64,000 bases of DNA from assembly GCA_021229015.1 (NCBI GenBank), contig CM037785.1:1607093-1671092 (forward strand), written 5' to 3'. A program made the position numbers and the translations under genes. Origin of the DNA: Solen grandis. Taxonomy: Eukaryota; Mollusca; Bivalvia; Adapedonta; Solenidae. The notes under the pieces were generated by a model, which saw nothing but the letters and a program-made list of their open reading frames with translations, ran no database searches and had not been told where the DNA came from. Positions 24,362 to 36,616 of the stretch are shown here, in pieces. Each line of letters begins with the position of its first letter. Positions within the stretch are counted from its first letter, which is position 1.

Positions 24362-24560
24362 TCCCTCTGTTTGACGCTCAGCATATAAGGTTAGCTGCAG
24401 GACTGGTTTTCCCGGTGTCAAGATAATGTGACTGGGTGTTGCATCATGCCACATGTCTACGGTGTGATACTGCAGTGTGGCAGCACTATATCTGTCTCAA
24501 GTAGACATCTTCTCTAAATGGCTGAAAGACTGTCTGTGAAGCGTTAAACCCAACAAACAA
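24362..24560 (+). mobile_element. SINE-2 family copy, tRNA head missing
   Basis: It runs from CCCTCTGTTTGACGCTCAGC through CAAGATAATGTGACTGGGTG and GTCTACGGTGTGATACTGCAGTGTGGCAG to GGCTGAAAGACTGTCTGTGAAGCGTTAAACCC, followed by a CAAA-rich tail. The same order occurs in 49522-49832 (+) and 38512-38752 (-). The CAT microsatellite at 24591-24627 follows the tail. Confidence 0.75.
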
Positions 24561-24590
24561 ACAAAAATTAGTTATGAATATCATCACCCA

Positions 24591-24627
24591 ACCATCACCA
24601 TCATCATCATCATCATCATCATCATTA
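24591..24627. repeat. (CAT)n microsatellite
   Basis: Imperfect then perfect ATC/CAT repeats directly downstream of a SINE tail. Confidence 0.9.
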
Positions 24628-25544
24628 TCTTCATTTTCATCTTAATTAGAAGATAATTTGACAAGAGTCTTCTGGCATATTTTAATATAATTGAAAATCA
24701 GTTACCCTCAATAACATTTAAAAAAAACTTAAAATGAAATCCAGATCAGTTCTTATTTCCTTGCCATTTCTTTGGAACTGTTTATCGAAATGTAAATTAT
24801 ACACGATATCTTGTTACATGAACTTTTTACTTTATATAAACCAATTGAAAATATTTTGTGTCACAATGAAATTCATTAATCTGTCTGTCAGTCAAGATCG
24901 ATGGTGACAAAATAAGGGAGTAGCAGAGAGAGAAAGAGAGAGAAGCAGAAGCATCTGGGTGCATTGACCATATTACACAACATTCAGACCTACGTCACTG
25001 GGAAGAGTCTAACCCGAATCTATGTAAATACCTACCTGGGAGCGAGAGGTCTAGGTGCACCTAACATCTAACAGCAGTTTGTGGCATACTAATTCCAACA
25101 TGTACAGGTGTTTCTCTGGGTCACTTCTGATTAGGACAAAATTGCTCTTTAGAAAACTAGTTACAGTCTATGTATTCGGTCTGCACTGATAGAACTAGAT
25201 ACTAAGTTTGTCTTAAATTACTTCATTTGTTCAATTGTTAGATCACTACGCTGTGTATCGTTATGTGTATACGCATCTACTCTTAACCTTGTTAACTTTT
25301 TAACATACGTGATTTTGGATTAATCTTGGTTATTGTTTAATATCTCTTATTTTATTATTATTATTTCTATTTTTTGTTGTTGTTGTTTTGTTTTGTATAC
25401 GTTCACAAACTTGCGAATCTGGAACACAGAATCGACATATTTCTTCTCTGTTGAGGTCAGCCATAGCATTATTTGGCAAGCTGAACGTTTTCTTGGTGTA
25501 AGCAAAGGTGAGGGTTGTCAGCACTGGACTGCTGGATAGAATTT
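24628..25544. other. No supported feature
   Basis: AT-rich, with a GAGA tract at about 24926-24943. No gene recognised. Confidence 0.4.
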
Positions 25545-25558
25545 GCAGATAGAAAAGA

Positions 25559-25807
25559 CTTGACTATTTGAGTTTACCGTCGCTTCGACAGTATTTCAGT
25601 CATATAGGGACGTCCAGCTAATTACAGGTAGAGGAAGACCCCGAATGCACGGAGGCATCCGGGTAGAACCATCGACCTACCGCAAGCCAGCTGGAAGGCT
25701 TCCTCACATGAAAATTTGAATGACCCTGCCGGGATTCGAACCCACGCGGTGAGGGACTGAGTGAGTGTTAAAGTCAGCGACTTTGCCCTCTCGGCCACGG
25801 AGGCCCC
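25559..25807 (-). mobile_element. Full-length tRNA-derived SINE (SINE-1) with 14-bp target duplication
   Basis: On the minus strand it starts GGGGCCTCCGTGGCCGAGAG (A-box-like TGGCCGAGAGG) and has a B box at GGGTTCGAATCCC, so the head resembles a tRNA of the Ser/Leu type. The body follows (TGTGAGGAAGCCTTCCAGC, CTGTAATTAGCTGGACG) with the end CGGTAAACTCAAATAGTCAAG. Identical 14-bp flanks GCAGATAGAAAAGA at 25545-25558 and 25808-25821 mark a target-site duplication from LINE-type retrotransposition. It is about 249 bp and is the reference copy for 7081-7293 and 18021-18222. A 71-codon frame on this strand is SINE sequence. Confidence 0.93.
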
Positions 25808-25821
25808 GCAGATAGAAAAGA

Positions 25822-28762
25822 ACAAAGACAATACCACATTTGCTGAACTTTAATTGATGCATGATACAATAAATTTGCCTTTGCAGTCAGCTGTGTAGAA
25901 TCTGAGCCATAATATTGCATATGCAGACAGAGGAGATACCAGTCTGACAGGACCTAAAAGATTAGTCTGATAAAGCGGCATCTAGGGGTATTCATCATTT
26001 TAAGTAATAGTTCTTGTTTCGTGGTGTTTTCCCTCATATTTTTTAATCTTCTTTTAAGTCTTGTTTGAAAGGGTTGTGTTGTTGATTACAGATAAAATAT
26101 TGAAGACAGGTCGTACAAGTTGTTGGCCTGTACAAACACCTCATGATTTACAGACTAAATTATCAACAACGAATTGCCAATCTTTCAAAGGTCTTATAGA
26201 GTCTCGTAGAGTGATACAGGATCTCTGGCATAATGTCAATGACTCAATTCATCAAGTGTCAAATGATTGGGAGGCAATACAAGTCGTCTCCAAGATTAGT
26301 TTGCCTCAAGATGCCACAGGTCTCAATTAGTGCAGTCCCATTGTCAACCTTGAATACGATCATTTAATGTGGTATGCGATATTTAAAATATCTATTAATC
26401 TAACCCTTTCTGAAGCTGTAATGCAGTTTGGAAAAAACATGAAAATAACTTCTCTCGATATATGTAGTTTTATTCGTCATGTAGAAGCACTTTTCACTAC
26501 TTACGTTGTAAAATCGAAGGGTTCATTAGAGGACAAAGGATAATATACGCTTCTTAACCTCAAACGGGTATTCTGTTTTCCCCTTGGGAATGATTACATT
26601 CCTTGCTTCAAGATTAATAAATATTTTTACAGGGTCTGTAGCACTAAGAGGTATGAGTCAGCCCCTCCAGAGGCTGTCTACGATTAATGTTTATTTTACT
26701 AAACGGGGTGGGTAGTGATATCTGTGTTTTGCGAAACTGTGTTTATTTTGTTGGCTTTGTCATATTTTTGATGTAAAATAATTCCTCGTTGGCTTAAAAA
26801 AGGACTTTTTAGAACGTCGACTGGAAACATGTATTTAACTTAAACAAAAGAACCCGGTTGTCTTTTCAACAATTATTCCAGAATATTCAATGATTAAAAA
26901 TAGAGGGTTCTCGTACCCTTTAAGTTGTTCACAATTTATTTAACACCAAAGAAATAAAAATTTAATATATCATATAAAATATGGTTGTGTTCTTTAATTC
27001 AACTTCATTTATAATTAAATAAAACATTTTTCGAATTTAAAGTAACAGATTAATAACCAAATGGTCGATCATTAATTCCACTTAGATTTCCTCTGGTGAA
27101 TATGGCGTCTAGGAAAAGGAATGACTGAAGGCAGACGCTGTAAAGCTGTTAAACAAATAAAGAAAAGAAAGAAAAAAAACCTAAAAATATGCTCTGAAAT
27201 ATTGTCTTAAACAAATGTGTCTTCACAACTTGAATATCGGCTTTTATCATGTTTCATAATTTGGAAATTTTCCAGAAATATTTAAGAGAGAGAAATTGTT
27301 TGGTTATTTTATCTCGTTTTGGAATTAATATTTGTATCATATGTGTAAAACAGATCACAGCTGTGACTTGGCTTTAACAGAACCAGTCTGGTCAAAATTA
27401 TCAAACAAAAGGTCAAAGAAATGCGTCTAAAATTGAAATATAATTAATCCAAACAATACCAAAAGAGTTGGGAAAAGGTGATAGAAAAAACAAAAAATAG
27501 GGAAAACATTAACTTTTTTATCAGTGTTTTGTCATGTAAAACCGGCATATTTTCTCTCTCAATTTTAAGCCACCTGAAACTTTTGAAATCGTTTTGAAAT
27601 ATTAGACAAACTAAAATTCTATGATTTGGTATAAGATATTTATAAACATTACAAAATAACAGTTGGAAGAAATCAGATTTGCACGCAGTTGAGAAGATGT
27701 TCACGTTCTATTGTCATTTTCCTCTCAAATAGTTTTTCTTGATTGCAACTGTCATTTTTGCTCATTATTGGTAGTTTTTATTTCTCTTGAGCAAATCCTT
27801 GGATTTTAGCATGCAGTTCTCTTGAACTGAGAATTTCACCCAAATTGTTTCAAATATTGACACTAATATTTCTTTTTTATCTTCAAAACTCATTAAACCG
27901 ATCACATCGGTCAAAGAAAAGATGAACAAGATACAACCCAAAAATCTCATTTGGTTGTTTGAACGTTATCGCTTGAGCCTCTTTGGATTGCTCTCGCATT
28001 AGAAACTAACAATGCAAAGACGAATTGTTATATTATTGGCTAAACAGCTTCTTCTGGAATAGGCTTGGCTTTATATAGAATGTAAAAAAAATTGGATATG
28101 ACAAAGAAAATTCTAAAGAACACTTGCTATACAAACCAAATGTATGGATCGCCGATTATGCTCCTATTTTTGTGATGAAACCAAACTATATGTAAGATTT
28201 TCTTGACAAAAGTTCATTTATCGATCAAAAGAATACAATAAAAATGTCACGTCTCAATACCCGCTTACTTGCATGTATGTATCAATAATAAATGATTAGA
28301 TTTACAGACGTAATAGTTTGTCTTTATGCTGTTTGTAAATCTATATCTATAAATTGTTGAAAGGAAGAGGACTGAAACTTGCGCAGATACTTCAGTAGAG
28401 ACACTCTCAATATCTGATGGAAGCTTATATGTACCTAAGCTTTCCTGTTTGGGAAGCACACGGGAACGTGCTTTCAAGTTTCAGGAGCTTCATCAGATTT
28501 CACAGCTGTGTTCAAACTCCGCGCACCGGTTACGTCACGCTACGCTACTTTAACCACTGCCACCACACAAGTCACGCGAGGATAGTTGAAACCATGTGAC
28601 CGACACTCATAATTTAATACATTAATGTTATTTGATTTGAGTTTTTACTTTTCTCATAATCATGAATGTTATTTTCGTGGAATATAACGAAACTGATATG
28701 ATATATTTAAAACTAAAGTCAAAAGTAAAAAAAGTAAATCCGGCCTATATCAGCCGAATCTA
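25822..28762. other. No supported gene; one short repeat trace
   Basis: Bases 25866-25925 (CTTTGCAGTCAGCTGTGTAG..CATAATATTGCATA) resemble 22882-22945. Frames at 26061-26330 (89 codons) and 27444-27704 (86 codons) have no recognised domain. AT-rich otherwise. Confidence 0.4.
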
Positions 28763-28830
28763 CTTGTGGTGGCAGTGGTTATCGACAACTGTAAGGGGAG
28801 GTAACTACTGCGGCGGAGTTTGAGCTGTGT
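28763..28830. repeat. Short dispersed repeat R3, copy 2
   Basis: TTGTGGTGGCAGTGGTTATC, TGTAAGGGGAGGTAACTACTG and GGAGTTTGAG match 6243-6310. Same orientation, class unknown. Confidence 0.6.
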
Positions 28831-31529
28831 TAAGAGTCAGCCGGGTGTATTCTAAAACTACAAAACAGCATGCCAATATGTAAACAGCATACTTAATACA
28901 GCAGAATGGTAAAAACTGCTTGTATGCGCATGTAGTAGAAGGTATGACTACTTCTTTTGAAAGATAATTTTTGATATACAAACTCATTAAGTGTGGCAAT
29001 TATTAAGAAACAAGAGAAAGGGTATATACAGTGCACCCTGAAAAAACCTGACGGCAATTGAACCGAGGTTTTTGTCCGGTTTTCTCGGATGACTGGTATT
29101 CTAGAGTCCACATTTAGCCATACAGTATATGATCTACATATAAAGCTATGACCAATTATAAATACCCGTTTTTTTTTATCATTTCCCTTACATGTATCAC
29201 ATGTATGTATGTATGTATGTATGTAGAAATAAAAAAAAAATTAAAAAAAAATGAATTAAAAAATTTTTAAATATACAATGTATATAATATGTATTATCTT
29301 AAAATTCAGATGCATCGTTCGGAATTGTATAATAGTTAACAAAAAATATTTTGAGTCCTAAACAAAAAATATTTTGAGTCATGGCCAAAGATAATTGATT
29401 AAACAGGATCCGGATTGGAAATTGGCTCATTTTTCTTCCCCTGTTTTTGCATATAGTTTATAATAAGGTATGAAAATGAATTATTTTCCAGGCCTATCTT
29501 GACGCTCAGTGTCCGATATGGGAAAACTTACTTTAATTTCTTTTAGAAATTCAATTAGAAATACATGTGGAGAATGTGTCTTATTTTAGAGATCTCATTA
29601 GACAAAGCCAATATTCTATCTCTGAACTCTTAAACAAAAGCTATAAAAAAGGATACAGTGTATGTAAACAACAGAGACAATGCTATTTTATTTTGCTTTT
29701 TTGTTTATATAATTAGTAATGGGCGGGAACACCACAGCTCTGTCGGTTGCTTGGAATCCTCAGAGAATCCATAAAAACAATCGTAAGGCTTCAGTTCATT
29801 ATACAAAAAGTTTAATATAAGACTCACGAATGTGCGGTCTTCGTGGTGGATGCTGCGATTGTTTGTTTTGTTGATCAATTGGTTTTCTCGGAAGCGCGTC
29901 ATTTAGTTTTATTTACTTTTAATTCGTGATGAAGAATTCTTCTCACGGAATACGCTGTCCGCCTAATTAGCTGTATTCAGCTGCCGCTTCGAAAACCGAT
30001 ATAAGAAGGATGGCAATGTTTTCCAATAGACAGTACGACTGTAGAACATTTTATGCACGGCCGCATTAGCTTCTTGTCTTTTCAAGTTAGTTAGGCGGAT
30101 AAATCAAGTTGTTCAGAATACTTATTAACGTTGTTATACCATAGGGAACGTTACAAGTGTCATCTGTCAATGTTTACGTCACTTATGCTTTTGACATCAG
30201 CGTTTTGCAGTTATGTAACATATTTATCTTTCCTATGAATTTAACAGGAAAAAGTAGGTAAAACACATTGTGTATAATATATGTAAGAGTATATCGATTG
30301 ATTACTTTCTTTTAGTGTATTCATCCACGAGAGGAAACGTCATTAGAAAAGCCAGTTACAGGAGTCAAATACAGTATTTTTTTTCTAGATATGCTGCAGG
30401 GCTAAACCCCAAAGCCTCCCCCTCTTTCTCCCCTCTCTCGCTATCTCTCTCTCTCTCTCTTAACGGGAGACACCGTCCAGTATCTCTTTCCGTCTGAAAT
30501 AGGTGCCAAATTCAATTAAGTTTATTGCAAATTCGAAACGATTTATCAAGATTGCAGTTTGCATTTTCAATGCATGTTGTTTGTAGTTGTTGTCAATTTC
30601 GAATCTTTTGACATTTCATATCAATCGGAAGCTCTTTATGATAGGCAGCATAATAGCTAATATAATCTAGAATCGTGATTAAAGATAGGTTTCGTTTTTG
30701 TTTGTATTTTATCTATCAAAGACGAGGTTTGCGTTTCATTCCAGTTTTGCATACCTCACTGCATCATCTCAAATAATTAGTTCCGATCATTAATCCTGAT
30801 TTAATATCCCTGTTTACTTGCATTATACATATAAAGCCCTGGGGTCTCTTGATCACACCCATAGGCTTTTTCAGTCTTACGTATTTAGGTAAAGTCATGC
30901 TACTAGATTACTGACAAGGCAATTATATGCTCGGTGAATGTTGTATTTTCTCTCTAGATATAAGCATAATTGAAACTGACTTGACCATAGCACGATCACT
31001 TCGCTTCGTAGTACACGATGTTACATTGATATATTTCCCATTGCTAGAACTGTCAAAACTGAATGATCTGTTAAAGCCATAAATTGACGAATCGTGTTCC
31101 GATACGGCGATTGAGTGAGACCTCACAACAAACGAGAGGAATAGAATTACAAGACACATAGCTCCATACTCATATATCAAAGAACTCTCAATCGATTGGT
31201 ATTGCATTAGATCCAATTTGTAAGAGACCCTTATGGTACTTACCCAGTGCTCGAGGATTTGTTGTAGACACATATTAAAACATTATTTGCTTTAATTTGC
31301 TCTCATCTTTTTTTCTAATTAGTTCAAGTTGTTCCTCTGCTACCAAATTAAATAAACATTAAATAAACATTGAAAATATATTAAGAGCCTTAACTAGGCC
31401 AGTTATTAAATGGATTTTCACCTGTATGAATCACCCAGTCTTCGACAGCGATTTAAAAAAGTAATATGTAATATGTTTATGCAAACAATTATTTTGTGAA
31501 AATTTATTTTTTCTTCAAAATAAACTCAT
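28831..31529. other. AT-rich spacer with simple repeats
   Basis: A GTAT run at about 29203-29224, A-runs around 29229-29262, a 22-bp direct duplication (ACAAAAAATATTTTGAGTC) near 29339-29381, and a CT run at about 30445-30460. The 116-codon minus frame at 30923-31273 has no recognised domain. No gene is supported. Confidence 0.4.
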
Positions 31530-31735
31530 TCTGACACATTTGCAAACATAGCAGACCTAGATCAGACAGCTTCAAGGATCTATTTACTCATGGTCCTCAC
31601 TGTTCGCGCATACGGAATTGTAGCTTCGGTTCTACACAGTCCGAACGGCAAAGAAGAATCCCTTTTTATAAACCTTTTAAAGTTCAGTCAATTAACATTT
31701 ATCTAGTCATTAATTTGTACATGAATATTCATGAT
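31530..31735 (+). repeat. Dispersed repeat R1, copy 2
   Basis: The block from CCTAGATCAGACAGCTTC through GTCCTCACTGTTCGCGCA and AAAGTTCAGTCAATTAAC to TTTGTACATGAATATTCATG parallels 1700-1905 and 44445-44640. Its 3' end has become the unit of the 54-bp tandem array beginning at 31698. Confidence 0.55.
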
Positions 31736-31877
31736 GTAAAGGATTAAGTTGTTTATCTAGTCATTAATTTGTACATGAATATTCATGATGTAAAGGATTA
31801 AGTTGTTTATCTAGTCATTAATTTGTACATGAATATTCATGATGTAAAGGATTAAGTTGTTTATCTAGTCATTAATG
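31698..31877 (+). repeat. 54-bp tandem repeat, 3.3 copies
   Basis: Units start at 31698, 31752, 31806 and 31860 (the last partial). Each begins TTTATCTAGTCATTAATTTG and contains the palindromic TGAATATTCATG. The complete units are essentially identical, so the expansion is recent. Confidence 0.95.
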
Positions 31878-32069
31878 AGTCACATGCAAATGCGAGAAAA
31901 TAAAATGAAAAAAAAAATGAAGAATAAGGAGATCATGCTTTGGGTTCGACATTAAAGCTGATCGGCGAAACTTCAACGATTATTTAATATGGTAGTAATG
32001 CTTTAACCAGTTCTAGATGAAGTCATGCCGTCAAATCTGAAAAATGAAAAATACTAACGCCTTCTAGGA

Positions 32070-32275
32070 TATAACGCAAAAAAAACGATGCCAAACCCCA
32101 TCACATAATGAGCAAGTCCCGGAAATACCCTTGTGTGCTGAGCGCCAAGCCCCATCGGAGATAAATTAATAACTTTGTTACATCGCGGCCAGGGATCAAA
32201 CCAACAGCCATTCAATTACGAGGTGGAATTTCTAAACACTCGGGCACTGGGACTGGTTTTTCATCAACAGTGTAA
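32070..32275 (-). mobile_element. Diverged SINE-2 family copy
   Basis: On the minus strand a B-box-like GGTTTGATCCCTGGCCGCGA is followed by GGGGCTTGGCGCTCAGCACA, as in the 38.5-kb copy. The distal body is decayed or lost. Confidence 0.5.
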
Positions 32276-33468
32276 TGACGTCGCAAAGTACTTTCGTCAG
32301 TTAAAAACACATTTGTATTCCCTAACTTGCAAATAAACAGTTCTTGCTTTATTATCGTGCGGAGGATCATTTGTGAAGATCGTCTTCTTTTTGCGTATGT
32401 ATGAGGTATAACTTGATAATTACATAAGACTTACGTTGAAGAGAACATATAGCTATTATTTGTTTGTGGAAATTTAACAAGACAGTTTATGTTTCAGAAC
32501 GTCAGCAAAATATCCAAAACCTGTTCCCGTGTGACTAGAAATATAAGTTGTCTAAAGATATATTTCCCAGTTTGCAACAGTTTCTTCGGTAATGAAAAAA
32601 GAAATTTGTATATTCAGCAAATACTTAAATCATGGGGTATTTAATAAACAAGCATCTATTAGAATGTGACTTGGGTTTTATTTTCTGATAATTTTATCCA
32701 TTAATGATACTGTATTTGTTTACATTATGCTTACTTGTGTAACATTTAGTAATAATTGTTCTTATCTAGGTGCTGCACTTGCCCTGTGAATTAATGTATT
32801 GAAATCATATTATATAGGGGACTGTGGACCTACCATTGTCGATCAAGTTATTTTTCCGTCTGTTTGTATCCGTTAAAAGTATCTCACGAATGCGTTGCCA
32901 TTATTTAAAAGAAAAGAAGCACAAAAGTCAACCAAACTGGGCGATGTGCAAAGTGCAGGTTCCAGTTTCCTTGATTTATCTTCTGGTTAAAATGTTTATC
33001 AAAATTATATAGTATGAATTAAATACATAGAAGTCTTGATCCAAAAACAGGAAAAAGAATTAAATTCATAAAATAAATTATACAGTATCCATTATATATA
33101 TTTTATATGTCGAATTCGTGACTCAGTTATAGCTTTTTAATGATGATCTTCTTATATTAACAGTCTGTCCTACTTTATATTCAAATAAATGCTTGTATTT
33201 CATTCAAAATTTGAAAAATATTTTACATAAAATGAACCGAGGTCTTGATATGTGGAAAATATGAGTGTCAGTGGTGCCTACGTGACTAAAACAGATTATT
33301 TACGGAGTTAGTTGCGGCGACGACTGCTTTACATCATGTTTTGCTAGCTCAAATATACTCTGAACCGTAATTAAAACATCACGTGTCACTTGAAACTGTC
33401 AATCAAACGGGAAGTGGGTCCATTATGCAAAGTGAGAGGCAAAACTGTACTTAACAAACTCTAAATAT
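32276..33468. other. No supported feature
   Basis: AT-rich spacer. Short frames such as 32824-33012 have no recognised features. Confidence 0.4.
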
Positions 33469-33565
33469 GTTATCGTTTATATTTTTAATTTTATGAATTT
33501 AGCGCAGCGCTCCGCTTCTCGTCGCTTGCGAGAAATTCTATTAAATTAAAAATATTAATGATAAC
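33469..33565. repeat. Small foldback element, about 33-bp arms
   Basis: The left arm GTTATCGTTTATATTTTTAA (from 33469) and the right arm ending TTAAAAATATTAATGATAAC (to 33565) are inverted copies. The GC-richer loop is GCGCAGCGCTCCGCTTCTCG, then TCGCTTGCGAG. It is probably a small MITE. Confidence 0.7.
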
Positions 33566-33924
33566 TAATGCGTATAAATGAAGCTCTGCGATATGGTTAT
33601 GGGCACCGCCATTTCAATTTTTAGAATAATCGTTATCAATAATTAATGTACAGGAAAGTATTTTATATCAAAACATGAATTTTATATTGCAAGCATTTTA
33701 TTGTGCCTCCTCTGGGCGGCTCAAGGTGGAAAAATTGAATTTAGTGTCTGTGAAATAGTTGATAAATTAATTTCATTTACATGACGTCATAGACTGGTTA
33801 TCAAATCTATCAGTCTTATAGGATAATATCTAAAGATGATGTTATTCAGTGCAAAAGGTTTAGGATAAATTGCATTGTGTGGTTAATATTCCGATCGTTG
33901 TTCGGATCTATGCCTCAGTATGCT

Positions 33925-34065
33925 TCACCACCGGTTCGTTAAAAATACTTCTTAGCCGCGTGCATTATCTCCTAGGCTGTTCCCAGACTGGTTGCCCTTA
34001 TGTCCCGGTATTGTACTCTGGAATGGTGTATTCCCACGTGTCTGTGGTATAATTTTGTGAACCAA
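33925..34065 (+). mobile_element. Possible decayed SINE-2 fragment
   Basis: CCAGACTGGTTGCCCTTATG, then GTATTGTACTCTGGAATGGTG and CACGTGTCTGTGGTATAATTT loosely follow the SINE-2 body order (CTGGTT, CCGGTGT, TGTCTACGGTGTGAT). Diverged and uncertain. Confidence 0.3.
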
Positions 34066-34439
34066 TACACATATATGAGGAGACTGGTGCACGGAATTGA
34101 CTTCCTAATACAACGAGACGTCTTAATCCCAAATGGCCAAACTTTCTTCCACTGATGTGATATCTTAAATAACAACTTCTGCGGAAATCATCTAGGATGA
34201 CATGTAACGGGAGCCTGCTCTTGAAACTAATTTGTAACTTTGTTTTCAGCTCGCGAAAGCCAAATACTTCAGGAAATTTGAGAGTGTATTTTAAATGTCC
34301 CAAAGGAACTTGGAAAATTTTTACAAAAAGTAAATAGATTGTGATTTACAAGCCCTTATTAGGTGGCCTTGTTTTCGAATTCGGTTACATCATTATTTAA
34401 GTAAACAGAAGAAAACATTTCTCCGATTTTTTATCAGCC

Positions 34440-34575
34440 GCATTCATATTTTCAGCTCACCAGTGTGTCGTCAACAATTCGATTTTCAAAACTGAAACTA
34501 CTCGAAAGAAATTCTTTAAACTTTGCATAAACTATCCTTGGGTGGCCCTTCACAAAGTTGCTAAAAATTTGTAAA
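34440..34575 (+). mobile_element. Fragment of a TTAGCTCACC-type element
   Basis: TTTTCAGCTCACCAGTGTG..GTCGTCAACAATTCG then CTATCCTTGGGTGGCCCTTCACAAAGTTGCTAAAA match the head and a core unit of the elements at 7690-8805 and 63246-64000. Most of the tandem core is missing. Confidence 0.6.
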
Positions 34576-34929
34576 AAAAAACAAAAACAACCTCAACCTT
34601 CGTAATAAGAAGGTAGGTAACCTTTTTCCATTTAAATCGTACATCATGTCGTTTCTATGGCCGTAATTCCTTTGATTATTGATATTTTTTCATAAAGTTG
34701 GTCTTATTTTGCGTGTAAGAGATGAATAAAGACATACAGGGACAAAAATAAACACCCTCTTGCCTGAAGAATCGCCCTAAAATGTTCAGTAATGCAAAAA
34801 CTCGTTTGGTCGGAAGAGATCTGACCGACAGAATCTCTTCAATCTCTCCCGTGTAAAATATAGAAAAACTTAAGCCACAATATATATAGAAGAGCGAACA
34901 TGAAAATGTAGCCTAAGAATTCAAAAGAC

Positions 34930-35605
34930 AAATTCGATTAACTCCTGTGACCTTGACCTTTCAAGCACGCATATGTTTATTGCAAAAACATATCTTCATA
35001 TAATGACAAACAATTTCGTAAAATTTAATGAAAATGCATCCATAGATATGAGAGTTACAGAGTGGACACGTCGATTAAGCCTCTCAATACCAAAGAGAAT
35101 TTCTAACAATACTGGTGATCTTGACCTTTTACGCGTACATATGGTTGATGCACGCGACTCACCTTTGTATTATGACAAACACATCTTTTTTTTAAAATCC
35201 ATCCATAGAAATCGAATTTATTGAGCGGACACAAAGATGTAGCCTATCAATATGAAAGATAATTTCTAACACTCCAGTGACCTTGACCTTTTAAGGACGC
35301 ATATGGTTGATTTGCGCGACACACCTTTGTGTTATGACAAATACTTTTGTTCAGTTTTATGAAAATCCATCCAGCAATATGGAAGTTATAAAGCAGCCTA
35401 TGAACACCAAAGACAATTTCTAATAACTCCAGTGACATTGACCTTTCCAGGGTTGATATGGTTATGCACGCGCCACACCCTTGGGTTATGAGTAATACTT
35501 CTGTGAAGTTTTATTGAAATCCATCCATAATTGTCCAAGTTATGGAGCGGACACGAAAATGGAAGGACGGACGGAATGACGGACGGACGGAAGGACGCGC
35601 GCCAA
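34930..35605 (+). mobile_element. pearl/CvA-like element: about 160-bp core repeats plus ACGG microsatellite
   Basis: Four diverged core units begin with (C/A)(T/C)(C/T)(C/G)(A/T)GTGA(C/T)CTTGACCTTT near 34943, 35111, 35271 and 35425, with spacing of about 154-168 bp. Each contains GCATATGGTTGAT..CGCGACACACC, TTATGACAAA and AAATCCATCCAT. The last unit runs into ACGG-type repeats at about 35563-35600. Core repeats of this size joined to an ACGG microsatellite are the known architecture of bivalve pearl/CvA-type non-autonomous elements, later linked to Helitron-like transposons. No Rep or helicase sequence is present. The 83-codon frame at 34973-35224 is element sequence. Confidence 0.65.
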
Positions 35606-36430
35606 CCTATAGTCCCTAATCGGTTTCACCTAATGGCCTTTTATCAGACTCGCAAATATTAAATCGATCCCTCGAAAACGAGGTCTCCATATGTTCCGTA
35701 TAGAAACTTTAATAGTTTTCTTCTATGAAACCAGTTGTACGAATTTTATTTCATATGGCACAAATAGTCACCTCATGGCCGGCTACCATAAATGCTAAAA
35801 TAAAGGATGATAGCTCGGGATTAGCTAATGTCTTTATAGACATTTTCTTTATGTTTGCTTCTCTAATACTATTGTTCAGAATTGAATTAAATTTATTTTC
35901 TTTTGCACTAACAGTTAGCTCATGGTCCTCTACTATATGTGCTTCAGTTTTGAAAAAAAAATAATGAGGCCCCATGATGGTAGGCTAGCTTTTGATTGCG
36001 TTCTCGGGCACTTTTGGTTTGAATTTTATTTATTTTTCCTTTTTCCTTACTTGTCGTTAACATTTAATTTCTTTGATTGTGTGCTTAAGGGAATTTTGTG
36101 GGTATCAATATTTGTTGCTGATTGTTCTATAAAACGAGAGTTCTTGAAAAAAAAAAAGGGTTAATCGAGATTAATATTCGTTTCTAAAACATACCACGAA
36201 ATTAGAGTAAATTAATGTCCAACAAAAATAAATTATTTTCACTCTCCCTGGATAGCGGTATATTTGTGAAAGGATTTAGTGGTCGCCCATCTAGAAAAAT
36301 TAGTTTATTTCTTTTAATATTTATTTTCGATATTTATCTTTTTATCAAATTTTGTTTATCTAAATTTGAAATTATCAATTGAACTAATGCGGTGTTAAGC
36401 CCAGACCCCATGTTGACAAATATAACTATT
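35606..36430. other. No supported gene
   Basis: Overlapping + and - frames (35725-35964 and 35751-35975) were examined. The minus-strand peptide contains AFMVAGHEVT, superficially like a P450 I-helix, but nothing else fits. A-runs at about 36147-36158. Confidence 0.35.
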
Positions 36431-36514
36431 ATAATAGTTAAAGTCTTGCGATTGTTCAAAACACAGCTGTTTATAATAGATAAAGTTTTGCGATTGTTCA
36501 AAACACAGCTGTTT
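36431..36514. repeat. 42-bp tandem duplication
   Basis: Copies 36431-36472 and 36473-36514 differ at only two positions. Each contains GCGATTGTTCAAAACACAGC and an E-box CAGCTG. A smaller GGTATATATTT duplication follows at 36519-36541. Confidence 0.93.
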
Positions 36515-36616
36515 AATGGTATATATTTGGTATATATTTGGATTAACCCTAGACACAGATTCAAAGAGTCACTAAAAGAATTATTAAAATTGTGATACAA
36601 ATGCTTCTCCTCCTAT

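Noticed and set aside
35751..35975. Minus-strand peptide with AFMVAGHEVT, suggestive of a cytochrome P450 I-helix
   Set aside because: No other P450 motif (ExxR, heme-binding Cys loop) is nearby, and a similar string (EDHELTV) occurs upstream in the same frame, suggesting a duplicated non-coding segment.
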